Source of the DNA: Oscarella lobularis
Taxonomy: Eukaryota; Porifera; Homoscleromorpha; Homosclerophorida; Oscarellidae
Assembly (NCBI RefSeq): GCF_947507565.1
Contig: NC_089188.1
Location: 1,984,001 to 2,048,000 of the forward strand
Length of the DNA: 64,000 nt
Reading direction: 5' to 3'
The translations under genes were made by a program, and so were the position numbers. Positions 35,601-45,526 of the stretch are shown here, piece after piece. Below the pieces are notes generated by a model. The model made no database searches. It was not told where the DNA came from and saw nothing but the letters and a program-made list of their open reading frames with translations. Every line of letters starts with the position of its first letter. Position 1 is the stretch's first letter.

Positions 35601-38600
35601 GTCATGAATAGATTCGACGTGACGAATTTGTGCCTCTTTGCAATCAATTTATGACTGTTCTGGTTTACCAGTTTGAACGCACGATCAAAACATCTAACGA
35701 AAAGAAGAATTTTCAATAAATATCTCTATCTCGTTACGCAACCAACTTCATTCCGCTTTCAGTCAACAGAGCGGGATCTAGATTCATGACGTGATCTTCA
35801 AAGAACTGTTTGTAGCCTAGGGGTTCCAAATCGGGATCTTCTCCCATAACCTAAGAACGCCAAAGAATGGCAACCAAAGAAAAAGACCAAACGACAAGCA
35901 AACCTTTGAAAACCATTTGAAACAGGCCTCCCTATCAGAAGGAAAAACGGCTTTCTTAGCCAAACAAGTCCAAATCTAAAAAAGAGGCAATTTTCTTCTC
36001 TAAGGATACCGTACTATTTCTTATAATTATTACCTTGATTGCGTGGCTCAGAGAAAGGTACAGCCTCCCATCCTTGAGAACGAATCTAGAATTAAAGAAT
36101 TCACTGCAGGGAGTGAAGCAGCCTTTCTCTCTCTTTCACTTACTTGAGAAACGTCAGTCGGTCATTCACCTGTTGTTCGTGATTCGTTCTACCGTCAAGG
36201 ACGACGTCCTCGGGAGTTGCGCCAGGATTGACTGCAGCGCGAGAAAGAAATTGTCGTTTGCTCCAAATGTATCAAATATTTAATCTCACCTTCGCAGTGT
36301 TTTCTCACTTTGCTCATGTAGCATTCCAAATTGGTCGTCAGAAGTTCAATCAGACTTGATTGGGAGTCGACATTCTGAATCATGTCCTGCCTATAGTAGT
36401 AATTCGAATGGCCAGTGGACGAGCCGTGCGGTGCCTAATCCCCGTCATTTATCAATGTGCCCCCTCATAAAAAAACTCTTTTCCTGAGACCTCAATGTAC
36501 ATGGTGAAAATGTCTCGCATCATCTTGATCGCTGGAAGGACCCACGTGTCGCTCTTCAACTCGGCAAGGCATCGTTCAAGCCACAAACTCTTGTGCTGAT
36601 CTCGTTCCTGCGTGAAAAAGTACTGCTACATGCGTCATTACCATATAGACTATTTTGTATACTGCTGCACAGCTGTAGTCTAATATTTTGATGTGGGCAT
36701 TTAGAGCTTGATCCATTATTTCGGTAGGGCAGTCTTCTGAATGTGCTAGGTTCCATAGCAAGCCTAACACCTACACGAAATAAATAAATAAATAAATAAT
36801 GGTTATCTAACGCGCGCTAAGTGATACGCGATGCCGCACGCCCTTTCGCAGCGGTTGCGAAGTTTTAGTTTTAGGCGGACAGTAAGCAATAAAAAGAAAA
36901 GAAAGAAAAGAAGAAAAAAGAAAAAAACTGGGCTCAGGCGGGAATCGAACCCGCGGCCACTCGCACCCGAAGCGAGTATCATACCACTAGACCACTGAGC
37001 CACGCACGCACTATCCACGCGAAAAGGCGGCTTTTAATTCCAGCAGCCGGCCTACCTTCCCAGCCATTACGCCATCCTTGTCGTCTTCAGCCAATCGCCG
37101 AATCAATTCGATCAATTTCTCCCTCTGACGCTTTCCGGCTTGCACCCAACTCTCCTAAACGTCGACAATAAACCAAAACACGACGAAAAACAGATCGCAA
37201 AGTACCTGAAAGCAATGAAAAAGATGATCAAGCTGCTCAGCAGAAAAATTCCACGCCAACTTCGCCAAAAGATCGTGTATGTTCTTCACGATTGCATCAT
37301 GCTTTCCAGCCTAGAGCAGGCGTAGAACTGGCAAAGGATACGTCTCGTTTCGGTAGCAACCTGAGCGGCCCAAATGGCATCCAAATCCGCCTGATTCAAC
37401 GCCTTCTGTCGAATCATGAACTGCAAAATTTTCTCCAGTTTCTCGACGTATTGAGGCTGGTGAAGATTGTCGCGCAAGACGATAGTCAAAACTTCGTTTT
37501 TCTTGATCCACAACTGAAGGAGACGGAATCTTTGAAAGAAAGAAACAAAGACCTCTCTCTCTCCTATATCTTACCACTAGCGTTTCCGCGCCGACAGTTT
37601 CGTCCTCCTCGTATTGTCGTCCGTACGACGATGAACCGTACGACGCCAAAACCATTTTGTTCACTTCGTTGAGAGCGTTCATTTTTCCATTGAACGACGA
37701 TATTTGAAGGAGCCTTTGTATAGAATAAATGAGAGCGTATTTTTTTAAATTTAAGTATCCCCTCCCTTCTTACCTCAATATCATCCTCATTCTAAATTCC
37801 TCCACTTTTTGAATCATCTCCTTTCGATCCGGATCGCCCCGATAAACAACTTTCAAAGACTTTCATAATAAAAATATTTAAGTTAAAATGTAGTTTTTTA
37901 ATAGGGGGGTGAACTGACTCGAAATAGAGACGGAAAAGCGTCGTTCTTTGCCTCGTTTTTCGCCTCCTTTTTCAAATCGTCGTCGGTGAGACTCTCCAAC
38001 ACCTCCAGCATTCGATCGGCGCACGGAATCACGTATTTTTGAAGGCATTCCAAAGTCAAAACGTCAGCGCAGCCGCCAAAAGGTCTAGAGAAATAAATTA
38101 ATAATGAGAGTCTAAAATTCTTTTCCAATACCGAATCAGCGCAGCCATGATCTGCACGTTCAGGTTGCTGCCTTCGAGTACGCGCTTTCGCAAGACGTCA
38201 AATCCGTTGTAGGATCCAAAGGCGTTCACCAAATCAACAAGCCAACCCTGGGGAGAATGAAAAAATTTAATTTAGAGACACGTATTATGACCTCTTGCTT
38301 ACCTTGGGTTTAGGTTCTGTCGGTTTCGCATAGACTACGTCACTAAAAGCCTAAGGAAAAAGCGTTTTCTATTAGAACTTCTGGTGTTGATTAGTTTAGT
38401 ACGTAATCAGAATTTTCAGACGTTTTGGCGTTGTTCACTAAGTGGAAGCGAGACGAAGAACTTAAGACCATTGCAAGAAGATCGAGAAGATGCAAGACGT
38501 CGTCATTCAACTTGAGAACGCACAATTGAACAAGTCGAAGATTGTTCTCTTGAATGTATTGCTAAAAAAATCTTCATCATCGTATGTACGTGTTATAAAT

Positions 38601-39214
38601 TCTCAAAAAATCCCAAACCTGAATTTCGGCTTTCCACGAGCAGACAGCCTCGTCCGTCAAAATTTTAACAAACGACGAATAGAGACCGTCTCTAAAGAAT
38701 CTCTGACACGGCTCGCTTTGAGAATCCAAGCCTGAGAGTAAGTAAGTAAGGCAGGGTCTCCCTTAGAAAAATCTCCACTGAAAAACCCCCTTCCATCTAA
38801 CTAACCTCTCTTGCACAATTGTATCGCAGCCAGAAGCAAGACCTCCAAATCGCCACGAGGCGTCACCGGCACAATCCACTTCGTACGATTCAAACTATCG
38901 TCCAATTTCTGCAACACTTTCACCGGAAAATCCGCTTCGCCAACATTTTCCGTCGTCGACGGCGGTGGCGACGACGGCGGCCGTTCGTCGGCGGCGACCA
39001 CCGATTCGTACGGCGGCGGCTGATCCGGCGGAACGCTTCGTTCGATTTCGCCGCCGCCGCCGCCTCCGCCGCCGCCGCCACTCTCTTCGTCTTCCCGCAA
39101 CGGCGGCAGTCCGCCGCTCACGTTTAAACGACTGCCGTCGCCGCCGCCGGAGTCGCTTGCATTTTGTCCTCCTCCTTCTTGGCTATTGGGATCGCCGCCT
39201 CCCGACACTTTCAT
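26666..39214 (-). CDS. USP9X: USP9X / fat-facets ubiquitin C-terminal hydrolase
   Basis: A very large multi-exon gene. The N-terminus (39214: [16 protein letters not shown]) is a disordered Gly/Pro-rich region, then [19 protein letters not shown] and [11 protein letters not shown], as in human USP9X. Helical-repeat landmarks include [19 protein letters not shown] (37950), [18 protein letters not shown] (37430) and [11 protein letters not shown] (36680). A ubiquitin-like module lies near 33500-33800. The catalytic domain has the Cys box [10 protein letters not shown] (about 30930), [27 protein letters not shown], a CxxC pair in [10 protein letters not shown], and the His box [13 protein letters not shown] (29720). 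The C-terminal tail is acidic, with an Asp run at about 26690-26715. It deubiquitinates substrates in endocytosis, TGF-beta and polarity pathways. An upstream in-frame start at 39319 is possible. Introns host a tRNA and a transposon. Confidence 0.93.
34279..35541. mobile_element. Non-autonomous DNA transposon carrying a minisatellite, in a USP9X intron
   Basis: 12-bp terminal inverted repeats, CAGGGTTCTGCC at 34279-34290 and its complement at 35530-35541, are flanked by a direct duplication GATGCA (34273-34278 and 35542-35547). The interior is the 20-bp minisatellite plus unique ends (GTCTTGGACCATTTT-like repeats on the left, GACCCAC/GTCGG-rich on the right). No transposase is present. The CAGGG terminus recalls hAT-like or related cut-and-paste families, but the superfamily is not proven. 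The USP9X exons on either side ([16 protein letters not shown]| and |[17 protein letters not shown]) remain intact. Confidence 0.75.
34441..35460. repeat. ~20-bp minisatellite, about 50 copies
   Basis: Units of the form AAAAGGCATAGGGACAAGGC, with variants of 17-20 bp (GAGAAGGC, GGGAAAAGGC), are repeated head to tail. Unit lengths vary, so all three minus-strand frames stay open and read as Pro/Cys/Leu/Phe repeats. These long frames are not genes. The repeat lies wholly between the transposon ends. Confidence 0.97.
36930..37001 (-). tRNA. tRNA-Pro (anticodon CGG)
   Basis: Reading the minus strand, the acceptor stem GGCTCAG pairs with CTGAGCC. A D-arm TGGTCTAGTGGTA follows. The anticodon stem is CTCGC/GCGAG with loop TTCGGGT (anticodon CGG), and the T-arm is GCGGGTTCGATTCCCGC. 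The B-box consensus GGTTCGATTCC is intact. A T-rich tract just downstream (TTTTTTTTC) fits RNA polymerase III termination. The gene lies within an intron of USP9X, on the same strand. Confidence 0.95.
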
Positions 39215-39434
39215 TGGAGCGCGAGTGGGGAAAAAAGTGACGACGCCGTTCCGACTTCCTGCTGCAAAGGGGGAGTCAAAATGCGCTTCGATTGCGTTCG
39301 AAGCGTCGAACGGGGGCAATGCGGAGACGATGGAGGTTTTTAGGAGAGGTTTCGGCTGCGATGCGATGCGAGGAGCGTTGGGATAAGCGTTCGCGATGCG
39401 TTTTTTGACTGTTTCGACGCGTTTTGTGCGACGA

Positions 39435-40141
39435 TGCGAGTTCGATGGTCTTGGTTTGCTAACCTGAGTAGATTTGTGCTAAGTGAATCGCTTTTGGGTC
39501 GTTCGAGAGCGGTCTGGCGTCGAAATGGCACGAAAGCAATATGGCTGCGAGGATTCGCGACTACGCAAGTTCAAATAGCGTACGTTAGCTTCTAGGATGT
39601 AAGCGCGGTCAACCAAGAGCCGCTGCAATTTGCAGACTCAATCGGCACAGTTGTGCCAAAAAATCTATTTTTCGGCTCTGGAACGGCCTAGAAAGCTGCC
39701 GCTATCCGCTGCCATCCGCTGACAGCAGACCCGTTTAGCGTGCTTTAGCCTGCTTTCACAACTCAACGCGTCACATGATGCCGTCGTTCTTGACGATTTT
39801 CGGTACTTCGACGTCTTCCAAAGCATTTTTCTATCGCTAAGACGGCTTTATTTAGCTATTGCATATATCTCCTGCGTTTGGACAGAGGTGAGGGTTCCCC
39901 TTCGTTTTCCTACGTAACAAATCTGTGTAGACCGTTGCTATCGACACCAATAAGAAAGCTTGGAATGTGGCAACAAGCTACGGAGAGGACCACTCGGCCA
40001 TATTCGGAATTATCCTGTTTCTCGTAGTGGTCCTAAGTCTCTCTGTATACGCCGTATCGGCCGTAATGTGGAACATGGATCCAGGAAAGGACAGCGTCGT
40101 TTATCGAATGACCGAACAGCCTAAAATGAAACTAGGATGAA
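39435..40141 (+). CDS. Protein ending in the ATP6AP2 (prorenin receptor) transmembrane and cytoplasmic tail
   Basis: The last exon (about 39933-40141) reads [20 protein letters not shown], a single transmembrane helix. It is followed by [20 protein letters not shown], the near-invariant ATP6AP2 tail that associates with the V-ATPase. The exon before it (about 39750-39891) encodes [19 protein letters not shown] possible first exon starts at 39435 ([14 protein letters not shown]) and splices in phase to it. Nothing resembling the large luminal ATP6AP2 ectodomain fits between here and the divergent USP9X start 220 bp away. It is either a naturally short M8-9-type protein, a truncated paralogue, or a gene with exons I failed to see. 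The tail is secure; the N-terminus is not. Confidence 0.6.
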
Positions 40142-40395
40142 AGAGAGTGCGGGGGTTCCTGAGACTACGCGGCGTATATGTTTTGTAGTGGACTTTAGGC
40201 TAATAAAATTTATTCACTCACTCACGTGTTCATTTTGGCACTCGTCCATTGTGTCACTCCTCCGCTTTACGGTTGCGCTAGTTCTGGCTTGTTGCTAGTG
40301 CTACTCATGGAGTGGCAGATCATTGTCTGACAAAGTTGATCCATTCGAAGGGTTGCTTGTTTTTACAAGTGCCATTCCTGGCGTTTGACTTGGAG

Positions 40396-42255
40396 ATGAC
40401 GAGCAAAGAGACCACCCGGAAATTATCTGAGTCGTCGTCTGTGGCATCATTGAGGAGAATTGTTTATGTGTGTATTGTTATTGCCACGGTTTCGCTGACT
40501 GCCGTCTGCGTTCAGTCGTACTGGATAGCAAAGAAGTTGAATGCGTTGGAAGAGCGTGGGAGAGTCGTCGTAAATAAGGAAGATAGTAGCCTGGGCCTGA
40601 TTAGAAACGCTCAACATGTATTTAAGCACTACAGATACTCTCACGACGCGTAAATTCTCTGTTTGAGCTAGGACGTTCGGGATAAACGAGCGGAACCGTG
40701 CCCTTGCCCAAAAGGCTAGTATTAGCAGTACTAAACACAGTTCTTCAGAAGACTGTCTATTTTCTAGGCGAAAAGGGAGAAAAGGGAAAGCGAGGTAAGA
40801 GCCAATCCTTTGGTTATTATAGGCCTAGATGTAACGCGCAAGGGACTCGAGGAAAAGACGGTTTTCCAGGAGCAAATGGGATGAACGGGCACAACGGTCA
40901 TCCCGGAACCAAGGGCGAAAAGGGCATCTCGGGCTTAGGTTATAAGGACATCTCAGCCACCGACACTAAACACTGTATTTCATCCAGGACAAAAGGGTCA
41001 GAAAGGTGATAGAGGACCCAACGGGCCTCCAGGTTTATGTTCAGCGAGCTTATGCAACGAAAAGGGAGCTGAAGGTGCCTCTAAAAACCTCTATTTTTCG
41101 TCATCCTAAGTTTATTTGATCACAGAGCCTAAAGCTGAAAAAACGGAGCAATGCGAAGTCAACGAGTCTAAGAGATGGCTTATCTAAAAGACTAAAAACC
41201 GGGTGTGTTTAGGTGCAGTCTACAATTGCCTACGCGAAACTGTTCCTCGGTAGCAGCGGATCCAGAAAGATCAACTTAAATCGTTAAGTCGTTGCTCATA
41301 AAAGAGCCATATGACGTTGCCCTACTTTAGATAACGCTAACGTTGATTGGGAAAATCCTGATGCTAATCCCAACGCAAAAGTTATCGGTATCAACAAAAG
41401 GAACGAATATCTGCACATTACCGTCAGCGGAATTTATGCAATTCACGCTCAAATAGCATACGTTCCCATCGTCGGCGTTCAAATTGCTCTCAACATTCAA
41501 ATCGACAAAACACCCGTTTCGCGCCAATGTGGACCACCAACAAATGCATCCCTGTGTACAGAAGAGAAGGGGTGCTTGTATAAAAACTCTCTCTCCGTAT
41601 CGTACACTGGTTTTGTTGCAAAAGACTCCGTCGTAACGATCGTCATTGGCTACATTTGTCCCACGTGCACTTTCTACTCAACAAGAAATATTTTCGTTGA
41701 AGCGCACGTTCCGGCAACGCAACTAAATATCGTTCTTCTCAACGAAGTCTCAGTCGTTGATTGGAAATGGAAATCAACTACTAAACAGGCAGTAAAGTGC
41801 GTGACTCGTACGACAACTCGAGCATCAGCTCACATGTTAGGCAACGGGAAAAAAATACAAATCCACCCGAGAGGTAAAAACTAGCCACTATCTCTTCACT
41901 AACAACTCTTTGATTAGAATTGCTAACCCACTGGGCCAACGTTTCATTGGTTGGAGACATGCGTTATACCAATGGTTCTATCGTCGTTTTGCAGAGCGGT
42001 ATCTATTATACCTATCACCAAATGCACTACCACATGCCATACAGTCGGACTCCCATTGCCCACCACACTACAGTCAACGGCCAACGAAAACTGACGTCTG
42101 TTCATGAGCAGACGATTTTAAAGGGAACGTTTTCCCAATCGGGAACGCTTCAGCTTCAGGCCGAAGACAAAGTGCAAGTGGAAGTGACGGGGACAAATGT
42201 GCGTCTCATCATGGGAAAAACGACTAGTTTTTTCGGGATTTTTAGGTTAGATTAG
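40396..42255 (+). CDS. Type II membrane collagen protein with two TNF-homology domains (ectodysplasin-like)
   Basis: The start at 40396 (MTSKETTRKLSESSS) gives a short cytoplasmic tail, then one transmembrane helix (IVYVCIVIATVSLTAVCV) in type II orientation. Small exons encode about 18 Gly-X-Y triplets (GEKGEKGKRG, GKDGFPGANGMNG, GQKGDRGPNGPPG). A first beta-jelly-roll segment follows at about 41330-41740, with a TNF strand-like ITVSGIYAIHAQIAY and four cysteines. A second, after an intron at about 41875-41919, contains LQSGIYYTYHQMHYH and ends TTSFFGIFRLD*, resembling the EDA C-terminus TTFFGAIRL. This order (TM, collagen, TNF) is that of ectodysplasin, a trimeric ligand shed to signal through TNF receptors. 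The duplicated TNF module is unusual. C1q-like classification of domain one is possible. Confidence 0.75.
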
Positions 42256-42305
42256 GACAGGGAGACTACTAGTACGCTAGAATAGAAGCTGGGCTTTATA
42301 CTACA

Positions 42306-42450
42306 GTAGTGCTAGGCGACATCAATCTGTACGTGTACTTACGTGACTTCAACTAAACGCACTTAAAAATCTAATTGGCAGTTGAAATTTGACGTCCACA
42401 GCGGATTCTCTGGCAAGTTGAACGATATTAGACAGTCGAACGGCCTGGAG
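42306..42450. repeat. Dispersed ~140-bp repeat, copy 1
   Basis: Shares long near-identical blocks with 47909-48035, for example ATTGGCAGTTGAAATTTGAC and ATTAGACAGTCGAACGGCCT, with diverged spacers. It lies just 3' of the collagen-TNF gene. Confidence 0.8.
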
Positions 42451-42499
42451 ATATTCATTATAGGTAGGGAAACATGCTTCCAGCGTTTATTCATTATAG

Positions 42500-44270
42500 G
42501 TAGGGGCTCTAACTACTACAGAGGCTCCAACTACTACAGAGGCTCCAACTACTCCAGAAGTCAGTAGAGGCTCCAACTACTCCAGAAGTCAGTAGAGGCT
42601 CCAACAGTAGAGGCTTCAACTACTCCAGAAGTCAGTACAGAGGCTCCAACTACTCCACAAGTCACTACAGAGGCTCCAACTACTCCAGAAGTCAGTACAG
42701 AGGCCCCAACTACTCCAGAAGTCAGTACAGAAGCTCCAACTACTCCAGAAGTCAGTACAGAGGCTCCAACTACTCCAGAAGTCAGTACAGAGGCTCCAAC
42801 TACTCCAGAAGTCAGTAGAGGCTCCAACTACTCCAGAAGTCACTAGAGGCTCCAACTACTCCAGAAGTCACTAGAGGCTCCAACTACTCCAGAAGTCAGT
42901 ACAGAGGCTCCAACTACTCCAGAAGTCAGTACAGAAGCTCCAACTACTCCAGAAGTCAGTACAGAGGCTCCAACTACTCCAGAAGTCAGTACAGAGGCTC
43001 CTCCAACTACTCCAGAAGTCAGTACAGAGGCTCCAACCACTCCAGAAGTCAGTACAGAGGCTCCAACTACTACAAAGGCTCCAACTACTACAAAGGCTCC
43101 AACTACTACAGAGGCTCCAACTACTCCAGAAGTCAGTACAAAGGCTCCAACTACTCCAGAAGTCAGTACAGAGGCTCCAACTACTCCAGAAGTCAGTACA
43201 GAGGCTCCAACTACTCCAGAGGTCAGTACAGAGGCTCCAACTACTACAAAGGCTACAACTACTACAAAGGCTACAACTACTACAACGGCTACAACTACTA
43301 CAAAGGCTACAACTACTACAACGGCTACAACTACTACAAAGGCTACAACTACTACACAGGCTACAACTACTACAAAGGCTACAACTACTACAACGGCTAC
43401 AACTACTAGAAAGGCTACAACTACTACAACGGCTACAACTACTACAACGGCTACAACTACTACAAAGGCTGCAACTACTACAAAGGCTACAACTACTACA
43501 AAGGCTACAACTACTACAAAGGCTACAACTACTACAAAGGCTACAACTACTACAACGGCTACAACTACTACAAAGGCTACAACTACTACAAAGGCTACAA
43601 CTACTACAAAGGCTACAACTACTACAAAGGCTACAACTACTACAACGGCTACAACTACTACAACGGCTACAACTACTACAAAGGCTGCAACTACTACAAA
43701 GGCTACAACTACTACAAAGGCTACAACTACTACAAAGGCTACAACTACTACAAAGGCTACAACTACTACAAAGGCTACAACTACTACAAAGGCTACAACT
43801 ACTACAACGGCTACAACTACTACAAAGGCTACAACTACTACAAAGGCTACAACTACTACAACGGCTACAACTACTACAACGGCTACAACTACTACAAAGG
43901 CTACAACTACTACAACGGCTACAACTACTACAACGGCTACAACTACTACAAAGGCTCCAACTACTACAACGGCTACAACTACTACAATGGCTGCAACTAC
44001 TACAAAGGCTACAACTACTACAAAGGCTACAACTACTACAAAGGCTACAACTACTCCAGAAGTCAGTAGAGGCTCCAACTACTCCAGAAGTCAGTACAGA
44101 GGCTCCAACTACTCCAGAGGTCAGTACAGAGGCTCCAACTACTACAAAGGCTACAACTACTACAGAGGCTCCAACTACTCCAGAAGTCAGTACAGAGGCT
44201 CCAACTACTCCAGAAGTCAGTAGAGGCTCCAACTACTCCAGAAGTCAGTACAGAGGCTCCAACTAGTAGT
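42500..44270. repeat. Thr/Pro-rich satellite-like tandem array
   Basis: Two related unit families occur. GCTCCAACTACTCCAGAAGTCAGTACAGAG (30 bp; Ala-Pro-Thr-Thr-Pro-Glu-Val-Ser-Thr-Glu on the plus strand) dominates both ends. GCTACAACTACTACAAAG (18 bp; Ala-Thr-Thr-Thr-Thr-Lys/Thr) fills about 43240-44050. From about 42895 to 44048 the plus frame stays open without stops, giving a mucin-like Thr-rich stretch of some 380 residues but no start codon. Outside that, variants lacking AC (GTCAGTAGAGGC) shift the frame. Minus-strand frames of 411 and 453 residues are simple repeat readings. It could be a mucin-type exon or non-coding satellite; no domain or splice partner is identified. Confidence 0.85.
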
Positions 44271-44297
44271 TGGAGCCTCTGTACTGACTTCTGGAGT
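44235..44297. repeat. 63-bp perfect palindrome at the end of the Thr-rich array
   Basis: Two perfect 31-base arms flank a central G; the inner bases are CCAACTA G TAGTTGG. The left arm is the array unit itself, so the last unit is present in inverted orientation. Confidence 0.95.
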
Positions 44298-44350
44298 CGA
44301 GTCCGTAATAGAATGTCCGGGCTGCCGGACATCTTTTCCCGGACCATATT

Positions 44351-44400
44351 AGTGTCCGGCCGGACCATATTTTCCGTGAAATCTGGTCCGGCCGGACACT
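44351..44400. repeat. Inverted repeat AGTGTCCGGCCGGACCA
   Basis: Perfect 17-bp arms at 44351-44367 and 44384-44400 are separated by 16 bases. Each arm contains the palindrome GTCCGGCCGGAC. Further CCGGACCATATT copies flank it (44334, 44410). Confidence 0.9.
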
Positions 44401-44712
44401 ATTTTACCCGGACCATATTTTACGCGACATGCCTAAGACGTATCGCTGCCGGCTGGCAACGTTTTTCCGCGTCTGTCGCGTAAAAGACTAGATTTTCTGC
44501 TGGATTGGCTAACCTGTATAAGGAATCGTCAATTTCTGTAGTCATTTCGTCGATTTTTCGTCGCTTCGCGGTGTGTTTCGGGCTCGTTCTCGTTTTTTCC
44601 GACTCCAGTTTGAAATCAAATGCCTAGCAGTGTGCTGGTGGGAGTGACCAAGGCCGAATCAAGCCCCCGGAGAAACTTTTTTTCCACGCAGCCATGCCTC
44701 TCGGGATCGCGC

Positions 44713-44756
44713 GTCACTACTACAACTACTACAACTACTACATCTACTACAACTAG
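44713..44756. repeat. TACAACTAC simple repeat
   Basis: An ACTACTACA-type run resembles the 18-bp satellite core just upstream. It flanks the inverted-repeat element on its left side; a matching run lies at 45401-45458 on its right. Confidence 0.8.
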
Positions 44757-44766
44757 AGTCAAGAAT

Positions 44767-45401
44767 AGACATTCGGACGGCATCATGATGTCTTTCGGAC
44801 GCGCCGTCTGCAACATCCGAAGCTATTCCGACAACCAGTACAAGACAGAAAAGCCGCGTGTGCTTCATTTGTCTCAAACGTCTGTTGGATTTCCAGTTTC
44901 CCGTTACTGAAGCACGTGGTTTTTGTGGAAAACCAACTTTATCTGACTTCAGACACAAAGACTATTAAAGTATTGCTTAGGAAACAAGCTTTTGCTTTAG
45001 AAGTTACTAAAAGACTTTGTGTCCAAAACGTGTTACTTACATACGTTGATTAAAAATTCATTTTTTTATATTGGTAGCTTCAAATCAAAAACCGTTAATT
45101 GCAATAGACGCGTCATTAAAAGCGCTTTCGAATGATATATAACACCTCTATATGTTTCCTAACGAATATCCGAGAAAAGAGGCCCGTCCGTAACGCCTAC
45201 CGTTGTCCGGATGGTCATGCAACTCGAACAAATCAAATTATCGTGCCTGCAATCGAGCGCGCTAAAGCAAATCGATCCATGACACTCTATTTTATTATCC
45301 GTGATTACACGGTGGTCGAAGAGAGTACACCTACGGAGACTAGTTAGGCTGATGAATTGCTTCGGATGTTGCAGACCGAAAGACATGCCGTCCGAATGTC
45401 T
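44767..45401. mobile_element. 635-bp element with imperfect terminal inverted repeats
   Basis: The left end AGACATTCGGACGGCAT (44767-44783) is inverted at 45385-45401. Homology continues inward (GTCTTTCGG, GTCTGCAACATCCGAAGC) for about 45-57 bp. ACTACAACTAC runs abut both sides, and no transposase is encoded. Likely a non-autonomous element inserted in the simple repeat, or a fold-back duplication. Confidence 0.6.
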
Positions 45402-45526
45402 CTACTACAACTACTACAACTACAACTACTGCAACTACTACAACTACTACTACAAGGAGAAAAAAGCACGGGAAAAAAGCACGGGACTCCTAGTCCTACA
45501 TCTAGACGTCGAAATTCCCGGACAAG

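Noticed and set aside
34301-35716. Minus-strand reading frames of 348-471 residues rich in Pro-Cys-Leu-Phe
   Set aside because: They are readings of the 20-bp minisatellite in all three frames inside a transposon in a USP9X intron. They have no domain, signal or splice support.
36803-37018. Minus-strand frame of 71 residues
   Set aside because: It covers the tRNA-Pro gene and its poly-T terminator; the apparent peptide is tRNA sequence read as codons.
42843-44232. Minus-strand frames of 411 and 453 residues (poly Val-Ala and Ser-Cys repeats)
   Set aside because: These are antisense readings of the Thr-rich tandem array; composition is dictated by the repeat.
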